Assembly (NCBI GenBank): GCA_963576565.1
Contig: OY755042.1
Coordinates: 104,895,314 to 104,959,313 of the forward strand
Reading direction: 5' to 3'
Source of the DNA: Aspidapion aeneum
Lineage: Eukaryota > Arthropoda > Insecta > Coleoptera > Brentidae
Length of the DNA: 64,000 nucleotides
Position 1 is the stretch's first letter. Each line of letters begins with the position of its first letter. The position numbers and the translations under genes are program-made. Positions 54,227 through 64,000 of this stretch are shown piece after piece. The notes under the pieces are model-generated. The model saw nothing but the letters and a program-made list of their open reading frames with translations, was not told where the DNA came from and ran no database searches.

Positions 54227-54957
54227 GACTAGCTACTTGCTTTTCCTAACCTTATCAACCCACACATCGTTGGAAAGGGAATTTCGTTCTCCACAAAAAA
54301 CTGTTTTTAGCAATGTTCGATAAAAAGATTAGTTTTCAAAGAAACTGTATGAAACTAAAAAAAAGACAGGTTTTTGAGGGTTTGGGGGGATTTTGAAAAA
54401 ATAAAGCTTAACTCTCAAAAAACGTGCCTTGATTTTAAGTCATTTTTTGATAAATTATTTTGTCTATAGAATTGTGTCAATTGTCGCAATGGGATTTTAA
54501 ATGCTGCGGTGCATTTAAGACTCTTCTTTAAAAACTCTCCCCAAAAAAGTGTTATTTTAAAACCCTTACAATTATATTCTTGCCTACAATATTTAATATT
54601 TTTATTCCGATATAACTGCACGGCTTCGAGAAATTTTAATTATTTTATAGTTCCCCTTTATATTAAATACTTTTCCCATAAAAGCGTTATTTCAAAACCC
54701 TTATGTACTCATTATAGGCCAAACGTAGATCTCCCTATTAAAAGGCTAAACAAGATAATGCACTTTTTATAAAGTTTTTATTGCTATAGTAACTCCTAAT
54801 TTAAAATCTGACAATTAGGTTTTATTTTCCAAGTTAACTTAATATCCGTCGTACAAAGGTTAATAAAATTGAAAGGGTGCTTGGTGAAATAGAGATTGAA
54901 AAACTACGTAATTCGTAGGACTTTTGATTTTCTAAAACCAAAACAATCCATTGAACC
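54227..54957. other. Non-coding stretch with a fragment of the LRR 3' flank
   Basis: 54745-54885 resembles 43590-43725, the sequence between LRR-exon copies (AATGCACTTTTTATAAAGTT, TTTTTATTGCTA, TTAATATCCGTCGTACAAAG, AAAGGGTGCT). So part of the LRR repeat unit was also copied 9.5 kb away from the gene, across the LINE. Confidence 0.5.
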
Positions 54958-56142
54958 CAGTGGCGTTACGCGCCAGTTACGCCTGCTACAGGGAAGGCAA
55001 CGGGGCAGTGCCTTTCTAAAACAGTATTTTTAATTGATTTATTTAAAAAAAGTTAAATCTTCCCGTAAGACATGTCTAGTTCTTTTTTTAGTCTGTGGTT
55101 AACAACAAGCGATTAATTGTTTGAACTTTTTTTAGCGTAAATTATTACAAGCCGGCAGCACTGCGCGGGACAAGATTTCAATTTTACCCGTTTTTCAGCG
55201 GTGTAAGGGTGGCTGTTCTCGCGCGGCGGCGTGGTAATGTTTGTTTTAGTTCACGTCGGTCATATTTATCGTGCGAAAACATTCGTTGCCCTTCCTACGT
55301 GTTGCCGATTCTATCCTTAGTGAAGACGTATGAATTTGTTTTGATTTGGGTTAGGTCAGTAGTTAAAAGCCTTGCCGGTCGCGTGCCCATTGTTTGTTTT
55401 TGTTTTGTTTGTTTTCAAAATGGAAATAAATAACGGCGATTATATAATTAACAGTGCTAATTTAAATACGTTGACATATGAACTTCGATTACAAATAAAA
55501 TCTTTAGGGCCACATAGACCGGACCTAAAAATCCTAAAAATTAACCAAAATTTTACTGCAAGTAATAAAAAATTGTACGATGCTGAAAACTGGTTGTGCG
55601 GTTGTAAAAAACGAAATTCTTTTTTTTTCTTTATTTGCCTTATTATGAACAATCCACGAAGTGATCCTGCGTGGGTGGCAAAAGGAATGTGTGATATCAA
55701 GCACTTTAGTGAAAAGTTAAAGACACAAAGTAAGTGCTACTTATTTAAATAACTACATAGAATTTTCTATGCTAGGCAAGACTGATATTAGGTGCCAATT
55801 GAATTGTGCCTATAGGCAAAACATTACCGAACTTAATGAAAATGTGGCAAAAAATAGACATAAACTTAGTAGGTTCATAGACTGTTTAAAATTCTGTGAG
55901 ATTTTTGAGGTTGCTCTACGGGGCCATGATGAGTCTGGTGCTAATCCGAGCACTTTGCACAGGTAAAAGAAGGGCGAAACTTCATCTATAAACAAATAAA
56001 CTTAGCTTTTTTTACCAAGCAGCTGCTTATTTGTGAAATGCTAAAATAAACTTGTTTAAGTAAGTTTTTTTTATCTCCTTTTCCATGCAATATAAATGTC
56101 TGCCCCCCCCCCCTCAATTTATAACGTCACCAGCCGCCACTG
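54958..56142 (+). mobile_element. hAT element, internally shortened
   Basis: Left end CAGTGGCGTTACGCGCCAGT, right end GTCACCAGCCGCCACTG with a C run (56102-56113) just inside. ATTGAACC (54950-54957) and ATAGGAAC (56143-56150) would be a poorly preserved 8-bp duplication. About 1.2 kb instead of the 3 kb or more expected for an autonomous hAT; the transposase is cut after its N-terminal part. Confidence 0.7.
55420..55966 (+). pseudogene. hAT transposase N-terminal fragment (TTF-type zinc finger, ZMYM1-like)
   Basis: From 'MEINNGDYIINSANLNTL', then 'LYDAENWLCGCKKRNSFF' and 'DPAWVAKGMCDIKHFSEKL', the TTF-type zinc finger that opens ZMYM1-like hAT transposases. After a stop and frameshift at about 55750 the reading resumes in another frame with 'IEFSMLGKTDIRCQLN' and 'IDCLKFCEIFEVALRGHDES'. 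It ends at 55966 where the RNase H-like catalytic domain should follow; that domain is gone. One Cys of the finger appears replaced in 'FFFFICLI'. Confidence 0.82.
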
Positions 56143-56192
56143 ATAGGAACCTTTTGCAAGCTTTCTTTTAGCTAACTTTAGCTTTTATAAAT

Positions 56193-56803
56193 GGGCGAGT
56201 TCCTAAAGTAATCGATGAGCTCATCGATGACAACACTCAAGTTCTTAAATTAATCAGTGCAATTCGATGAAATCCATCGGGTTTGTAAATTATCTGATGA
56301 ATTCCACCAAGTCACCAATCGATGGCATCAATGCTCACCGACTCTAGAGGTCGGTAAGCAATCTTCGATGAATGTCAGTTATGTCAAAATCAGCTGCTTT
56401 TTCTTTTTTTATTCGGCTGATTGATTTTTTAAATTTTTTTGTTATTTTTTTTGTTAAATGCCTCACGGTGTGAGTAAGCAAAGTTGCGATGGACATCTTG
56501 GAAGATATAGATAGTGACTCAAAACCAGGATGATAAAGATCTGGAGTTGGTATCACCAGACCGCGGCATTAAAGAATTGAAGGTTGCGTTGAAAATATTG
56601 TTTCCATGTGCTTGTGCAGACTTTAAAAAAAAAATAAAAATCTAAAAAAGCATGGTTAAGAAATCTGATTTCATCGCGTTCTTTTTTATTTTCCGATGGT
56701 CATCGGACACACCAATCAAAAATGTCAGATGAACGTCATACGTCATATGTCAAAAAACCGATGTCATCGGTGAGCAAAATTAGATTACTTTACAAACTCG
56801 CCC
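56193..56803. mobile_element. PIF/Harbinger-like MITE, copy 2
   Basis: 611 bases, ends GGGCGAGTTCCTAAAGTAAT and ATTACTTTACAAACTCGCCC, AAT on both sides (56190-56192, 56804-56806). The uninterrupted sequence at 7236-7300 confirms a 3-bp duplication. Three-base targets and GGG termini fit PIF/Harbinger. Internal ATCGATGAGCTCATCGAT dyads near the left end. Confidence 0.85.
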
Positions 56804-57029
56804 AATGCGACATTAAATGACATGTGTGACGTGATATTAAGAAGTCCAAATTTTACCTTTTGCAGACACAATTTTTTATCCTTTATTCTTTATTTATCTG
56901 TCAAAAGCCTGTTTTGTGTTCTGTAGGCAAAATTAATTAAAAAGTTCCGAAAACAACTAGGGAAAATATAGGAATTGGTCTGTGTTTACTGTGTACTTCT
57001 TATTTTTTTACACGCTTCATAGCACATTG

Positions 57030-57345
57030 ATGACTTTTGGTTAGTTGGTGAACACACAAGGCAACTGCACTCCTTATGCTTTTTTCACAAAATAATTAAG
57101 CTACAAAACCCACCTTACTTACCGAAGAAAATAAAGTATAGAACAGATGTCCACAACTTGAATTTGAGGTTTAGGGGGTTGATAACGCCACCACAGCACA
57201 CAACTAGCATGTTTGAAAGGAGCTTTACTTACAACGTCTATAGCCTGTACAATGTTATTCCCGATTATCTTAAAAACCTAAACATTCGAAATTTTAAAAG
57301 AAAAATCAAGTTGTATCTCTACGAAAAACAAAATATATCATGAAA
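57030..57345 (+). pseudogene. 5'-truncated LINE, C-terminus
   Basis: Encodes 'RQLHSLCFFHKIIKLQ' then 'HNLNLRFRGLITPPQHTT', 'MFERSFTYNVYSLYNVIP' and stops at 57341-57343, matching the ORF2 C-terminus of the LINE at 49439-52261. An A-rich tail follows (57343-57360). Confidence 0.85.
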
Positions 57346-57690
57346 AAAAAAACAAATAAAGATTACTGGATATTAAATATTATATTATAGGGTTAGGTGT
57401 TATTATATATGCATGTAGATACTTTGTCTTGTTCTAAACTATTTTGTGATAGGTACTGTATTTTATTTAGTTATTTAGTTTTTTTTAAGAAAAATTACCC
57501 GTGGTTGGACTCGAACAATACTAAATTGCCTTCCAGCTCCCTTTTGCATTTTTATAGTTAACAAAAACTTCTTTTGTAAAAAAAATGTAATTATCCGTAT
57601 AAATGCAAATAAATTTTACTACGACTACTCTTGTCAAACAAACATACCTACCAGTTTTTATAAAAAATAGTTTTCAATAGCTGGCATAAA
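57346..57690. other. Non-coding AT-rich stretch
   Basis: Nothing firm. 57500-57530 (GGTTGGACTCGAACAA) weakly recalls a reversed tRNA B box but no tRNA fold follows. Confidence 0.35.
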
Positions 57691-58440
57691 ATTAAATCTG
57701 CTGGTAGCTCTTGAAATAATTGTCTGGTAGCAAAAATATTTTAAATTTACATTAAATTTTGACATAACGTTATATGCGCGGCAACACTGTCTCTAAATAG
57801 ATAGTTTAAGTTGTGCTACGTATTTTTACGTAAAACTGCACGTTAAGCGCTCTACGTTTTGTTCCAAATTTGAGTTTAAGTTGAATGTTTTTACGTTACC
57901 ATAACAAGTCTACTGATAGAAGAGAATATGGAATTCGGCACTGTTTTTTTTTTTGATGTTACAATTTTGTTTTTTGTCTTTTCAACTACAGTAGGAATAT
58001 ATTTGCAAAGCATCGTTTTGTACTGGAAGCGGAAATTATCGTCTAGTCCTCATTTTTCGATCGGTCAATCAACCAATTCTATTCTTTGGTAACGTTAAGG
58101 TGCCCGCAGACTGCCGTAAACTAACGTAAATACGTAAGCTCCTAACGTGACCTTGACAACGGTGTGACGAAGTGCGCTTGCGTAACTGTCAAATCTCATG
58201 CTTACGTAAAAATACGTAGCACAACTTAAACTATCTAATAAAGGAACTGGTAGCCTGCGTTATTGAAACACAAGTAAGGTCAAACACTTTCCTTAAGTAA
58301 AGGTTCAAACCAGGTAACGCGCATGCCTCAAATAGAAGATAAGAGAAAAATGCGACTTGGGACATGCAAAAGGTCCCTAATATTTTTGAGACACCAGTAC
58401 AGTATGTATGTATGAGGTGAAAATAAAATTTGTGCTTTAC
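57691..58440 (+). repeat. Dispersed repeat copy interrupted by a MITE
   Basis: 57691-57798 plus 58237-58440 together match the reverse of 3132-3450; the MITE between them is missing there. The 73-codon frame at 58452-58231 reproduces the repeat-derived peptide of 3029-3283 ('ITQATSSFI'). Confidence 0.65.
57799..58236. mobile_element. MITE with 35-bp perfect inverted ends and 3-bp AAT duplication
   Basis: AGATAGTTTAAGTTGTGCTA, CGTATTTTTACGTAA at the left is repeated exactly inverted at 58202-58236. AAT flanks both sides (57796-57798, 58237-58239), verified by the empty site at about 3275. TACGTA words continue inside. PIF/Harbinger-like by target length, but the termini are not typical. Confidence 0.85.
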
Positions 58441-58655
58441 TAGATTTCTCAAAATTCGCTACCGACCTGTCTCCGTATAGGACCTTAAAAAGAGTCCATT
58501 AAAGCAACGTACTGAGCCTAATAAAGCTAAATCAGCTATACAGGAAAACAGACTTATGGAGTAAAAGTCGAGGGTCGTTCGGGTCGACCGTAAATCCCTT
58601 TAAAACGTGATTTTGCTGATTGAGCGGAAAATGGCCTTTGAGTGACCGAAATGTT
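58441..58655. other. Non-coding stretch
   Basis: Nothing recognised. Confidence 0.35.
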
Positions 58656-60300
58656 AAAGAAACATTAAATCGAAAACCATTGCTTTGAACAAGGTTTTCT
58701 ATGATACAAACTAAAAAACAATTTTTTTTAAGGGCTACGAATTCTTTAAATAAAATTTATGAACAACTCCAATAAAATCAAAGGGCTACGAATCTCTTTA
58801 GTAAAATATTATAATGACTCCAATAAAACTAAAATCTGTGGAAATACTCACTTACTTCAACCATATTTCAACCTATCAACCAAAAAGATCAAATCGAGAA
58901 ACACTGCTTTCCTCAAGATTTTCTTTGATACCAACTAAAAGCCTATTTTTATTAAGGGCTACGAATTCTTTAAATATAATTTATGAACAACTCCAATAAA
59001 ATCAAAGGGCTTCGAGTTTCTTTAGTAAAATATTATAATGACTCCAATAAAACTAAAAGACTGCGAATTCGTCAAATTAAACATATTAATGACTCCAATC
59101 AAAACAAAGAACCTAGCCGTAACTTTAATAAAGTTATTGGGAATGTTTTAATTGTGTTTTTGTTAAATTTGTTAGCTCTAGGTATATCTCTAAATCCACT
59201 TAGGTTTTTAACCAATTAATAAATTACCTACCTACTAGAAAATTTATGGCGCTAAGGTGTTTGAACTAATGGCGTAGCTACAAACTGTATAAATAAAATG
59301 TATTACTGACTAAACTACTAAATCTGTGGAAATACTCACTTACTTCAACCATATTTCAACCTATCAAACAAAAAGATCAAATCGAGAAACACTGCTTTCC
59401 TCAAGATTTTCTTTGATACCAACTAAAAACCTATTTTTATTAAGGGCTACGAATTCTTTAAATATAATTTATGAACAACTCCAATAAAATCAAAGGGCGA
59501 CGAATCTCTTTAGTAAAATATTATAATGACTCCAGTAAAACTAACATGCAACGAATTCGTTAAATTAAATATATTAATGACTCCAATCAAAACAAAGAAC
59601 CTAGCAGAAACGTTAATAAAGTCATTGGGATGTGTTTTAATTGTGTTTTTGTTACATTTGTTAGCTCTAGGTATATCTCTAAGTCCACTTAGGTTTTTAA
59701 CCAATGAATAAATTACCTACCTACTAGAAAATTTATGGCGCTAAGGTGTTTGAACTAATGGCGTAGCTACAAACTGTATAAATAAAATGTATTAGTGACT
59801 AAACTACTAAATCTGTGGAAATACTCACTTACTTCAACCATATTTCAACCTATCAAACAAAAAGATCAAATCGAGAAACACTGCTTTCCTCAAGATTTTC
59901 TTTGATACCAACTAAAAACCTATTTTTATTAAGGGCTACGAATTCTTTAAATATAATTTATGAACAACTCCAATAAAATCAAAGGGCTACGAATCTCTTT
60001 AGTAAAATATTATAATGACTCCAGTAAAACTAACATGCAAAGAATTCGTCAAATTAAATATATTAATGACTCCAATCAAAACAAAGAACCTAACAGGAAC
60101 TTTAATAAAGTCATTAGGATGTGTTTTTGTTACATTTGTTAGCTCTATATGCCTAGATCCACTTAGGTTTTTAAGCTGGAAAGGAATTACCTACTAGAAA
60201 ATTTATGGCGCCAAGGTGTTTGAATTAATGGCTTAGCTACGAACTGTTATGAATAAAATGTATTACTGACTAAATTTCTAAATCTGTGGAAATATAAACT
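58656..60300 (+). repeat. 489-bp tandem repeat with internal 54-bp subrepeats
   Basis: AAATCTGTGGAAATA recurs at 58832, 59320, 59809 and 60280 (periods 488, 489, 471), with a partial copy before the first. Each unit contains about four degenerate 54-bp pieces built on ATGACTCCAATAAAATCAAA and GGCTACGAATTCTTTA. Frames of 60-78 codons in some units ('MNNSNKIKGLR') are broken by a stop in the middle unit, so they are not conserved coding. Confidence 0.88.
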
Positions 60301-60329
60301 TACTTCAACCTATACAAGAGCCTATCTCT

Positions 60330-62606
60330 GAAATTTTTACAACTTTGACAGCGGCTACCACGATTCGCTTTTCTCAGAGTTTTTGGAAAACATTAAAAAC
60401 TGTCACTGTAAAGTCAAAATATCTAATAGAACGAGCCAACGAATACAACATTCCACTATATATTGCGTTTACAGACTTTGAAAAAGTTTTCGATAGCCTT
60501 AAACACTGGGCAGTGAAAGCATCTATAATTATTAGCGGAATATCACAAATACAAAGACTTAATTATAGCGAAGCAACATCAATCAAAATCCATGAAGGAA
60601 CCAAGCCAATCCTCATAAGAAGAGGCGTCAGATATGATGACACAATAAACTCTAAACTATTTAACCAGGACCTAGAAGATGTTTTTAAAAACATAGATTG
60701 GAAGAAATAGGCATCAAAGTAAGCGGTCAATACTTGAACCAGCTAAGATATGCTGACTATATCGCCTTAATAACATATAAGAAAGAAGAACTGATAACAA
60801 TACTGGATGAAGTAGATACAGCAGATAAAAATATTGGCTTGAGTATAAACTACACTAAAACTAACATCATTACAGAGACAGATATCACGATCGGAATAAA
60901 CCAAGAAAAATAGAACATATATATCTGGGACAAATTATTAAACTGAAAAAAGAAAATCAAATGGATGAAATCAAGAGACGACTAAGATTGGCCTGGGCAG
61001 CATTCTGCAGGGCTCTCAGCACCTTCATATTTTATGAAAATGTTCATATTTTTTTTTCAGACTTCATAAAGCTTCATATTTTTAGAAAAATCTTCATATT
61101 TTTCATATTTTCCCCAATGAAGAAACTTCAGTCATAGAATAAGTGTGGAAATTTTCAATATTTTTCCTAGTCTTGAATTTTAAGTTCCTTTTAGTTTATT
61201 ATTAGTTTGTTGCCTCTGAGAAAGTCTGAATAAAATAGGGCTTTTTTGCCTTTTGTTTTATTATTCTTATGTTTGTTGCATTTCTTATGTTAATTAGTTG
61301 TTTTGGTCATCCGTGGTTAGTTCTGAAAAAGTCTAATTGAGCAGGGCTTTTTCATGAATTTTATTCTTTTACACTGTAATGTTGACTTTTTTTAAATGTT
61401 TGAGCTCGGAATAGGTATTTAAAGCATACCAATTATATCATCGAGTATACTTAAAGTTTCTGTGTTACTAGATGTACAGAGTGTTTTGGTATATTTCCAC
61501 AAAGGTCTACTGCACTTATTTCAAGAGATAGAAAATATGGTACCTATTTTCAAGAAATGTAGAGTAGGTCCCAAACCGCTAGAAATTGTAGATACTAATA
61601 TTTTAACAGTGGCTTTATCAAATGGCAATTTATCATATATTTTTGAGTTTAGAAAAAAAATATCTATTTTTTTAAGTTAAATCATTAACATATTAATTTG
61701 TAGGATGTTCCGTAAGAGATTTACAATGTTTGTGTTTTTTTATAACTTTTTTTGATGGTATAGGATAAAGCCTACAACTTTTGCATTTATAATTTTTTTT
61801 CTATTTCTTTGAAGAATTGCAGTAGACCTTGGTTTAAAAATACGGAAACACCTTATACCATGTTGTAAAATATGCTTTAAAAAATGTGCCTTGTTTTTGT
61901 TTCGCCATAGTCGTTTGGATGGGGATCCAGGCCTAATTCAACTTCAAAATGTTTGCTAATACTTTTCTTAATAAATAAAATCAAGAAATATATATTTTTG
62001 CTGAGTAAAAAAAAAACTGAAGATTTTATTCATATTTCCTCCATATTTTGTTTTCTTAATTTCATATTTTTCATAATTTTATTAAAAAAGTTCATATTTT
62101 TCATATTATTTTGCTGTTTATCTGTTGAGAGCCCTGATTCTGTAAATCAAGCTACATATTAAAAAATAAAAGATATCCTTAGTACCTCATAACGAAAGTG
62201 TATGTATAACCAATGTATCCTTCCTGTACGCACCTATTGATCCCAGACCTTGAAACTTATGAAATTAAACATGGATAAGGTAACAAAAGCCCAAAGTTCA
62301 ATGAAAAGACAGGTAAAGCTAACAGATGGAAAAAGGAATGAATGGAAGGAAATAAAAAGTAAGGGATGTTAGAGGAGAGGTAGCAAAATTAAAACTGAAA
62401 TTTGCCGGTTAATTTATCAGACAGAAATACGAAATGTATTGTAAACTGGAGATTTTGGTAAAAGAAAAGAAGTAGGGGAAGACCCCTAATGAGATGGGTG
62501 GACGATTTGAAGAAACATGCGGGGACTAGATGGGTCAACACGGCGACAGTCTGAGAAGATTGGAAGATATTGAGGGAGGCCCATGTTCAAAGAGAAGGCT
62601 TTTTCT
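60330..62606 (+). pseudogene. LINE RT pseudogene split by a hAT-like element
   Basis: 60390-60960 encodes 'ANEYNIPLYIAFTDFEKVF' (RT motif A, Asp kept) and 'LNQLRYADYIALITY', where the second Asp of the YADD box has become Tyr. It then reads 'IYLGQIIK' and 'RRLRLAWAAFC'. At 61008 the 1129-base element interrupts it. The coding continues at 62137 with 'KSSYILKNK'-like sequence, and later 'NEMGGRFEE'-type remnants of the C-terminal 'MRWVDDLKK' block in shifting frames. No endonuclease part is present. Confidence 0.85.
61008..62136. mobile_element. hAT-like non-autonomous element, 1129 bp
   Basis: Ends CAGGGCTCTCAGCA and TGTTGAGAGCCCTG. ATTCTG on both sides (61002-61007, 62137-62142), 6 of the 8 bp expected. 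Both terminal regions are rich in TTCATATTTTTCATATTTT. Frames 61462-61680 and 61953-62162 are without recognisable domains. Confidence 0.82.
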
Positions 62607-62749
62607 CAATAATTTGTGTTATAATTTCGTAGGAGCTTTGGTTTCTGAGATATTTAAAAAAACTGTTTTTAGGGCTGTTACAGCATGGAGTTTATTTGGA
62701 GTGTCCTAGGAAGGTATCAGATCCGTCATGGATCCATTTCCCCCAAAAC
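62607..62749 (+). repeat. Dispersed repeat fragment (as at 10.86-11.0 kb)
   Basis: TCAATAATTTGTGTTATAAT, GAGCTTTGGTTTCTGAGATA, CTAGGAAGGTATCAG, CATGGATCCATTT match 10857-11010 in order. Confidence 0.65.
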
Positions 62750-63687
62750 GGCTCGGGAACGAAATAGCGATGTACAAAATAGCGACGTACAAAATAGCGA
62801 GTAATGAAATAGCGACTATCAAAATAGCGATGTAATGAAAGAGCGTCTATCAAAATAGCGATGTATCAAAATAGCGTTTGTAACAAAACAGCGACATATC
62901 AAAATAGCGATGTATCAAAATAGCGACAATCAAAATAGCGATATATCAAAATAGCGACAACCAAAATAGCGACAATCAAAATAGCGATGAATCAAAATAG
63001 CGATGTATCAAAATAGCGATGTATCAAAATACCGAATCAAACGAAACCGAATCGAATCAAACCAATCCAAACCGAAACGAACCAAAATGCGCTATTATAT
63101 CCTGCGGTATTTTGACTATACCAGCTTATTTAAAAAAAAAACTTTCCTGATTCTTTTCCGGGACCCTAGTGGGTGTGAATCCGAACAGAACCGAACCGAT
63201 CTGAACCGAATTTGCTTCGGTTAGGATTCATACTCTCTAGGATTCCGAAAAAGAAGTCTGGAGAGTTTTTTTCGAAAAAATATGCTGGTTCGGTTCGGTT
63301 CAGTTTGGGTCGGTTCGGTTCGGATTCACACCCTTTAGGATCCCGGGAAAGAAGTCAGAAAAGTTTTTTTTTTGAAAAAATTTCTTAGAAAGAAACCCTT
63401 TAGTCGAGTTATATGCCAAAACGGAACCGAAATATCGCTATTTTGATAGTCGCTATTTTGTTACATCGCTATTTTGATAGTCGCTATTTTGTTACATCGC
63501 TATTTTGATAGTCGCTATTTTGTTACATCGCTATTTCGTTACAATCGCTATTTTGTTACATCGCTATTTTGTTACATCGCTATTTTGATAGTCGCCTTTT
63601 CATTACATCGCTATTTTGATTGTCGCTATTTCGATACTGCTATTTTAATAGTCGCTATTTTGTACATCGCTATTTCGTTCCAGAGCC
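62750..63687. mobile_element. Foldback element FB2, largest copy
   Basis: Ends GGCTCGGGAACGAAATAGCG and CGCTATTTCGTTCCAGAGCC. Left arm (62760-63035) is some 16 units of CAAAATAGCGA with ATGTAT or CAAC spacers; right arm (63430-63680) is the inverse (CGCTATTTTGTTACAT / CGCTATTTTGATAGT). The centre has GAACC/GGTTC stretches and three 'CTAGGATTCCG'/'GGATCCCGGGAAAGAAGTCA' modules. Short frames (63003-63224, 63474-63722) are repeat translations. Confidence 0.85.
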
Positions 63688-64000
63688 CTTTTAGGTATAT
63701 ATCTAGTTTTAAGAATAATTGAACAATATTTTTTGAGGTGCTTGTTAGGAAATGGTTGTTCTAAGACAATTATTTTGTGTCTACATTGAAAATAGGTAGG
63801 AGATATAAAAAGAAAAAAGTTAGGCCCTAATGAGTAGAGTGACTTAGTAAAGCATTTTCTGGCCACGTAATCGAGATTTTGATTTCATTTCATTACCAAT
63901 CGATAGTTAGCTCCCTAATAAATCAGATTTTGACAAAAACTCGATTTCCCAATTTTTTGTTTTAGAGGTGCGATTTATTTTACTTAGGATTTCAGTGATT
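63688..64000. other. Non-coding stretch to the window edge
   Basis: Nothing recognised; a 73-codon minus-strand frame (63866-63645) overlaps the foldback arm and is not credible. Confidence 0.35.

Noticed and set aside
55209..55433. 74-codon ORF upstream of the hAT transposase as a separate gene
   Set aside because: It lies in the element's 5' region, overlaps the transposase start in another frame and has no domain.
57500..57575. Possible tRNA gene on the minus strand
   Set aside because: Only a weak B-box-like word (TGGACTCGAACAA); no A box, acceptor stem or anticodon arm could be drawn.
58983..59219. 78-codon ORF with a hydrophobic C-terminus as a membrane peptide gene
   Set aside because: The same frame is stopped or altered in the neighbouring 489-bp units.
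62760..63035. CRISPR-like array of short repeats
   Set aside because: The CAAAATAGCGA units have no unique spacers of constant length and are mirrored in the right arm. This is a eukaryotic foldback element.

Overview
This is a stretch of AT-rich eukaryotic nuclear DNA, almost certainly from an insect. The signs are intron-containing genes with GT/AG borders, a BEL/Pao retrotransposon, jockey/CR1-type and other non-LTR elements, a mariner element, many hAT and PIF/Harbinger-like miniature elements, and a secreted leucine-rich-repeat gene. The density of nested repeats suggests a large, repeat-rich genome. A beetle would fit, but that is a guess. There is no operon structure, Shine-Dalgarno signal, CRISPR array, rRNA gene or convincing tRNA gene.

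Host genes are few. One internal exon (2366-2567, + strand) looks like part of a TMEM132-family membrane protein gene, so much of the window may be intron of that gene. The only gene that looks whole is a two-exon secreted LRR protein on the minus strand (exon 1 at 48056-47837, exon 2 at 45442-44685). A mariner element sits in its intron, and at least four decayed copies of its last exon lie downstream of it (42.2-44.4 kb).

Layout. 0-9.4 kb: LINE fragment, TMEM132-like exon, a foldback element starting 21 bases after the exon's splice donor, a 41-bp minisatellite that reverses orientation, a 2.7-kb TIR element inserted in that minisatellite, and a second foldback element. 9.8-20.5 kb: members of a 'TTAGCTCACAC' repeat family, LINE remnants, a 268-bp tandem repeat, and a satellite unit split by a hAT-like element. 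20.5-21.4 kb: a GC-richer block. 21.6-28.4 kb: a 6.8-kb BEL/Pao retrotransposon with two 473-bp LTRs and a 5-bp target duplication. Its coding region is broken by one frameshift in gag and one in-frame stop in pol. 29.5-38.5 kb: LINE 3' ends, MITEs and a nest of four elements at 34-35.8 kb. 38.9-41.7 kb: a 274-bp satellite block that appears to be inserted with a 13-bp target duplication and itself contains a 1200-bp TIR element. 42-48 kb: the LRR gene cluster. 49.1-53.5 kb: a LINE with both ORFs open. 54.9-56.8 kb: a hAT element with a decayed transposase and a PIF/Harbinger-like MITE. 57.8-60.3 kb: a long-TIR MITE and a 489-bp tandem array. 60.3-62.6 kb: a LINE pseudogene split by a 1.1-kb hAT-like element. 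62.75-63.7 kb: the largest foldback element.

Most of the interpretation rests on insertion junctions. In several places the same host sequence occurs elsewhere in the window without the insertion, which fixes the boundaries and target duplications exactly. All family assignments were made by eye, with no database search.
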